Position numbers and translations under genes: made by a program. Positions 60,466 through 64,000 of a stretch of 64,000 bases of DNA are shown here, one piece after another. The stretch spans positions 3,100,001-3,164,000 of the forward strand of contig OZ253541.1 in the NCBI GenBank assembly GCA_965262365.1, in the 5' to 3' direction. A model generated the notes under the pieces. It saw nothing but the letters and a program-made list of their open reading frames with translations, was not told the origin of the DNA and did no database searches. This stretch comes from UBA6522 sp965262365. GTDB taxonomy: Bacteria > Pseudomonadota > Gammaproteobacteria > Steroidobacterales > Rariloculaceae. The first letter of the stretch is position 1; each line of letters starts with the position of its first letter.

Positions 60466-60792
60466 TTGCGTTTCCTTATCGACGCGCAGTTGCCGCCTGG
60501 CCTGGCGCGATGGCTTGCCGCGGCAGGCTATCCGTCCGACCATGATAACGATCTTGGTCTCGGTGCAGCTACGGACGATGAAATCGAAACCAGGGCGCGA
60601 GAGATGCAGGCAGTTATCTGGTCGAAGGACAATGACTTTGCCGACCGGGCGCGGCGGCGCCGGCGACTGCAGGTGGTCTGGCTGCGGTTCGGCAACACCA
60701 CCAATGCCTCGCTTCAAACCAAACTGGCACCGCATATGCCAGCCATTGAAGCCGCGCTGATGGATGGGGAGTCCTTGATCGAAATCAGGTGA
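60466..60792 (+). CDS. DUF5615 PIN-like toxin
   Basis: 108 residues, TTG start. LRFLIDAQLPPGLARWLAA with the first acidic residue, SDHDNDLGLGAATDDEI, and VIWSKDNDFADR with the D-x-D motif match DUF5615 PIN-like proteins. The usual partner of DUF433, making a toxin-antitoxin pair. Predicted ribonuclease. Confidence 0.85.
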   Translation: MRFLIDAQLPPGLARWLAAAGYPSDHDNDLGLGAATDDEIETRAREMQAVIWSKDNDFADRARRRRRLQVVWLRFGNTTNASLQTKLAPHMPAIEAALMDGESLIEIR

Positions 60793-60950
60793 CGGAGTCC
60801 GGCATCGTGCACCAGCAAAGCCTGATTCTCGGGACGATGATTGGGTTGTGGCAAGGCAAGGGGTAGTCCCGGAATGGATGGGATCGCGTATGCTTGCCGG
60901 CTGAAATCTTCCCAGTGCCAAGTTCAGAGCGAAATTCGTTGACAGGTTCC

Positions 60951-62462
60951 ATGTCCCGAGTCCTGATCGTTGGCGGCGGCAACGCCGCCCTGTGCGCCGC
61001 CTTGGCGGCGCGCGAGAACGGCGCCAGCGTCACCGTGCTCGAGCGCGCGCCCGAAGACGAGAGCGGCGGCAACAGCCGCTTCACCGCCGGAGCCTTCCGC
61101 TGCGCGTATGCCGGCGTCGACGACCTGGTCAAGCTCATGCCCGATCTCTCCGACAACGAGATCGCCATGACCGACTTCGGTACGTATACCGAGGATCAGT
61201 ACTTCGACGACATGTTCCGGGTGACGAACTATCGCTGCGACGCGGATCTGGTGGAGTGCCTGGTTCGTCAGTCGGCGCCGACCATGAACTGGATGCGGGA
61301 CAAGGGCGTTCGCTTCATGCCCATCTACGGCCGGCAGGCGTTCAAGGTCAACGGCAAGTTCACTTTCTGGGGCGGGCTGACGGTGGAGGCGGTGGGCGGC
61401 GGCCCCGGGCTGGTGGACAGCCTGACCGAGGCCTGCCTGCGCCGCGGCATCGAGATCCAGTACGACGCGCGGGCCGTGGAGTTGGCCTTCGACGGCAAGA
61501 ACGTCATCGGCGTGGTGGTGCGCCGGGGCGGTGAGCGGCCGGAGACGGTGCCCGCCGATGCCGTGGTGCTGGCCTGCGGCGGGTTCGAGGCTAATCCGGA
61601 ATGGCGCACACGCTATCTCGGTCCCGGCTGGGAGGTCGCCCGGGTGCGCGGCACTCGCTTCAATACTGGCGATGGGATCCGGATGGCACTGGACCGGGGT
61701 GCGGCGGGCTACGGCAACTGGTCCGGTTGCCATGCGGTCGGCTGGGACCGAAACGCCCCGGAGTTCGGCGACCTTGCCGTGGGCGATCAGTTCCAGAAGC
61801 ACTCCTACCCGTTCGGCATCATGGTCAACGCACACGGACGTCGCTTCGTGGACGAGGGCGCCGACTTTCGCAACTACACCTACGTCAAGTACGGGGCCGA
61901 GATCATGAGGCAGCCGGGGCAGTTCGCCTGGCAGATCTTCGACGCCAGGACCGCGCACCTGCTGCGCGACGAGTACCGGATACGGCAGGTCACCAGGGTT
62001 GCTGCAGATTCGCTCGAAGAACTGGTCGGACGGCTCGACGATGTCGACGCCGATACCTGTCTCGAGGAAATCAAAGCGTACAACTCTGCGGTTCAAACGG
62101 ACATTCCGTTCAACCCCAACGTCAAGGACGGACGCTGCACGGCGGGCCTATCCATCAACAAGAGCAACTGGGCGAATACCCTGGAGCAGCCGCCGTTCGA
62201 AGCCTATGCGGTGACCTGCGGCATCACGTTCACCTTCGGCGGGCTGCGCGTCAACACCGATGCCCACGTGCTGGACACAGATCTTCGGCCAATCCCGGGG
62301 CTGTATGCTGCCGGGGAACTGGTGGGCGGCGTGTTCTACAACAATTATCCCGGCGGCGCGGGGCTGATGGCGGGCGCGGTGTTCGGGAAGATCGCGGGTA
62401 CTTCCGCCGCGAATACTGCTAGATCACCGGCACGCCAAAGAGGGTGCCATGGAAGACCGTAA
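60951..62462 (+). CDS. FAD-dependent dehydrogenase (tricarballylate dehydrogenase/fumarate reductase flavoprotein type)
   Basis: 503 residues. Dinucleotide-binding start VLIVGGGNAALCAALAA (4-20), ERAPEDESGGNSRFTAG, and the C-terminal FTFGGLRVNTDAHVL, PGLYAAGELVGGVFYNNYPG. Resembles TcuA-like and other FAD_binding_2 proteins. Substrate not deducible. Start ATG 60951 chosen for the normal N-terminus. The last 14 codons overlap the convergent NnrU gene (62419) and are probably a non-conserved extension. Confidence 0.88.
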   Translation: MSRVLIVGGGNAALCAALAARENGASVTVLERAPEDESGGNSRFTAGAFRCAYAGVDDLVKLMPDLSDNEIAMTDFGTYTEDQYFDDMFRVTNYRCDADLVECLVRQSAPTMNWMRDKGVRFMPIYGRQAFKVNGKFTFWGGLTVEAVGGGPGLVDSLTEACLRRGIEIQYDARAVELAFDGKNVIGVVVRRGGERPETVPADAVVLACGGFEANPEWRTRYLGPGWEVARVRGTRFNTGDGIRMALDRGAAGYGNWSGCHAVGWDRNAPEFGDLAVGDQFQKHSYPFGIMVNAHGRRFVDEGADFRNYTYVKYGAEIMRQPGQFAWQIFDARTAHLLRDEYRIRQVTRVAADSLEELVGRLDDVDADTCLEEIKAYNSAVQTDIPFNPNVKDGRCTAGLSINKSNWANTLEQPPFEAYAVTCGITFTFGGLRVNTDAHVLDTDLRPIPGLYAAGELVGGVFYNNYPGGAGLMAGAVFGKIAGTSAANTARSPARQRGCHGRP

Positions 62463-62976
62463 GCAGGCCGGCGGCGGCGAGACCCGCGACGACGGCTGCC
62501 CCGTCCATCGCCAGGCGCGGCGCCTTGTCGCTCGATGGTCGCTTGCCGCGTGCCACGACGCTGACGAGGTCGAGTACCGCATAGCCCGCAAAACTGCCGA
62601 ACAGCACGACCGAGCGGAGATCGCCGTTGGAGAGTAGGTGGGCGGCTGCCCACAGCAATGTCCCGAGCAGCATCGGATGCCTGAGCACGGCGCGCAGATG
62701 GGTTGGCATGTTGGCCGCCGCGAGCAGCACAAGCGCGGCGGGTACCGCGAACATCGATACCTGGCGCCCCCAGCCTGGCACCGCGTACAACGGTTCGAAG
62801 GGCGCACGGGCGAACCCCCATGCCATGAGTACCAGACCTGCCAACGAGACGAGCGAAAACAGGCCGCGGTAGGCTCCCGGGCCGAGACGGGCGATCAGCG
62901 CGACGCGCAGGGGTACGACGCTCGGTATCAAGTGGAGCGCGAAGAACAGAAAAAGGCCGGCGACAAGAAGGGTCAT
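62419..62976 (-). CDS. NnrU family membrane protein
   Basis: 185 residues with five or six hydrophobic helices: the typical N-terminus LFLFFALHLIPSV, then GFARAPFEPLYAVP and MPTHLRAVLRHPMLLGTLLWAAAHL (in shorter pieces). NnrU proteins were named from denitrification loci, but members of the family also occur in heme-related or unlinked contexts. No denitrification gene is nearby. Confidence 0.85.
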   Translation of the reverse strand: MTLLVAGLFLFFALHLIPSVVPLRVALIARLGPGAYRGLFSLVSLAGLVLMAWGFARAPFEPLYAVPGWGRQVSMFAVPAALVLLAAANMPTHLRAVLRHPMLLGTLLWAAAHLLSNGDLRSVVLFGSFAGYAVLDLVSVVARGKRPSSDKAPRLAMDGAAVVAGLAAAGLLTVFHGTLFGVPVI

Positions 62977-63100
62977 CTCGGGGTGCTCCTACCGGGGTGG
63001 AACACCATATCGCAGCGAAATCGCGGAACGCAACCGATCATCGGGCTTCCAGAAAACAACGCGCTGTTCCTGCGCGTCAGCGCAGCCGGCAGCGCGGCCC

Positions 63101-63187
63101 GAACTGTGGATCTGCGGTCACACGCACTACAAGGTGGACTTCATGTTCGGAGAGACCCGGATTCTGTCGAATCAGGGCGGCTATCCG
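63101..63187 (+). pseudogene. Metallophosphoesterase C-terminal remnant
   Basis: In frame 2 the DNA reads ELWICGHTHYKVDF, FGETRILSNQGGYP, the characteristic last metal-ligand segment (GHTH) of calcineurin-like phosphoesterases. The rest of the gene is not upstream. A complete phosphoesterase of the same type starts at 63575, so this may be a leftover of a duplication or inversion. It is in the 205-base gap after NnrU. Confidence 0.65.
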
Positions 63188-63381
63188 CCCGGGGGATCGC
63201 CGGTGCGCAGGTATTCGATGCTGCTCTTGATCTCGCCGAAATCCCGGGCCGCTTCCACCCGATGTTCCGTGAGCGCATCCTCAAGCCGGTCCATGCGATT
63301 TCCGTGCACGCGCTGAGCGTTCAGAATCAGCCCGGCGAGGATGACGCCGATGCCTATCAACCATCGCAGCTCTTCTTTCAT
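63181..63381 (-). CDS. Small membrane protein with short helical tail
   Basis: 66 residues from ATG 63381: KEELRWLIGIGVILAGLILN is a basic start plus one transmembrane helix, then charged amphipathic helix HGNRMDRLEDALTEHRVEAA (in parts). Resembles short single-pass proteins with coiled-coil tails. The reading frame extends upstream but only this part looks coding. Function unknown. Confidence 0.5.
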   Translation of the reverse strand: MKEELRWLIGIGVILAGLILNAQRVHGNRMDRLEDALTEHRVEAARDFGEIKSSIEYLRTGDPPGG

Positions 63382-63574
63382 GCCGGCAATGTAACATATC
63401 GTTTCTCGGCCCGGCATCGCGCGAAACTGGCCCCAGAATCGAGAAAGGCGGGCTTGCATGGAACAACGTTCTGCAGTAGCTGCGGCGACCGGTGGGCCTC
63501 GTAGCGGGCGGTGCCAGTTCCGGTAGAATTCCCCTCCCCGCATGACAGCCCGCCGGTCCGACGGGATCAAAACC

Positions 63575-64000
63575 ATGAAATTGCAAATCGCGAGCGACAT
63601 ACATCGGGAATTCGGCCATTCGCCGAAGGTGCCGGACGTGGGAGCCGACGTGCTCGTGCTGGCCGGCGACATCGGCCTGGCAGACGATAAGACCGTGGAG
63701 TGGCTGCGCGGACTGAGCGGGCGCTACGAGGCGGTCCTGTATGTGCCGGGGAACCACGAGTTCTACGGGAAGGACCTGGCCGACGCCAATTCGTTCATGA
63801 GCGGAATGAGCGCGTACGGCGGTTATGAGTGGATGAACAACCAGGCGGTGCGGGTGGGCGACCGGCGTTTCGTCGGCAGTCCCTTGTGGGCCAACTTCTG
63901 CCACGAGCCTTTGTCGATGCTAAATGCGGGCCGCGCGATCAACGACTTCCACCGCATCCGGCACGGTGGCGGCCTGATGACTCCCGGAGCCATGTTGGAC
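63575..64000 (+). CDS. Calcineurin-like metallophosphoesterase, cut by right edge
   Basis: 142 codons present, C-terminus outside the window. Ligands visible: Asp8 and His10 in IASDIH, Asp32 in LAGDIG, and Asn60-His61 in VPGNHEFYG. Its missing GHTH part matches the remnant at 63101-63187. Start ATG 63575. Predicted cytosolic metal-dependent phosphatase or nuclease; substrate unknown. Confidence 0.88.
   Translation, partial: MKLQIASDIHREFGHSPKVPDVGADVLVLAGDIGLADDKTVEWLRGLSGRYEAVLYVPGNHEFYGKDLADANSFMSGMSAYGGYEWMNNQAVRVGDRRFVGSPLWANFCHEPLSMLNAGRAINDFHRIRHGGGLMTPGAMLD

Overview
The window is GC-rich, densely coded bacterial DNA without rRNA, tRNA, phage or IS genes that I can see. ArgR-type control, TonB, RND and TRAP systems, a DUF6152 family and FlhDC-like proteins point to a gammaproteobacterium, probably marine or host-associated; the lineage is my inference. 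Two traits stand out. There are many toxin-antitoxin loci: intact HigBA-, HipBA-, ParDE- and DUF433/DUF5615-type pairs and two decayed Phd/PIN pairs. There are also many decaying genes: a TonB receptor, an amidohydrolase, DUF3570, ApbE, a DUF6152 copy and a phosphoesterase tail.

Layout. 1-4915: arginine operon on the minus strand, argR-argG-unknown P-loop gene-argC-argD (cut by the left edge), translationally coupled. 5101-7798: an esterase, an NRDE protein and a divergent pair resembling FlhC and a tandemly duplicated FlhD. 7912-12789: an ABC-2 exporter, a secreted NHL propeller, a metallo-beta-lactamase-fold protein and a TauE/SafE exporter. 12976-15856: a TRAP transporter. 15902-18188: HigBA with a peptidase-type antitoxin, a YCII protein and a ferredoxin. 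18519-20747: thioredoxin-DUF4266-DUF3570-ApbE, eroded in its last three genes. 20762-22899: HipBA and a dead Phd/VapC pair. 23023-30721: a DUF6152 fusion protein, SnoaL, SDR, then a GntR-regulated RND efflux operon. 30766-38173: a propeller lipoprotein, cupin, amidase, AsmA, DUF4159 and a small membrane protein. 38178-42106: a two-gene ATPase operon behind a strong promoter with a palindromic operator. 42246-48290: secreted catabolism-type genes, several broken. 48290-51256: a dead PIN pair, a BCCT transporter and ParDE. 51303-55431: an M23 peptidase and the transglutaminase/alpha-E/ATP-grasp trio. 55624-57500: an OLD-like ATPase coupled to a TOPRIM-like partner. 57656-64000: a DCC protein, sulfatase, DUF433/DUF5615 pair, FAD dehydrogenase, NnrU and a metallophosphoesterase cut by the right edge.

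The most interesting candidates are the ATPase/TOPRIM-like pair (55624-57500), the dual-ATPase operon (38178-42106), the FlhC/tandem-FlhD pair (6521-7798) and the DUF1611-like P-loop gene inside the arginine operon (2099-3172). Short tandem repeats at gene borders (32449-32544, 53865-53931, 58052-58143) form a second theme.
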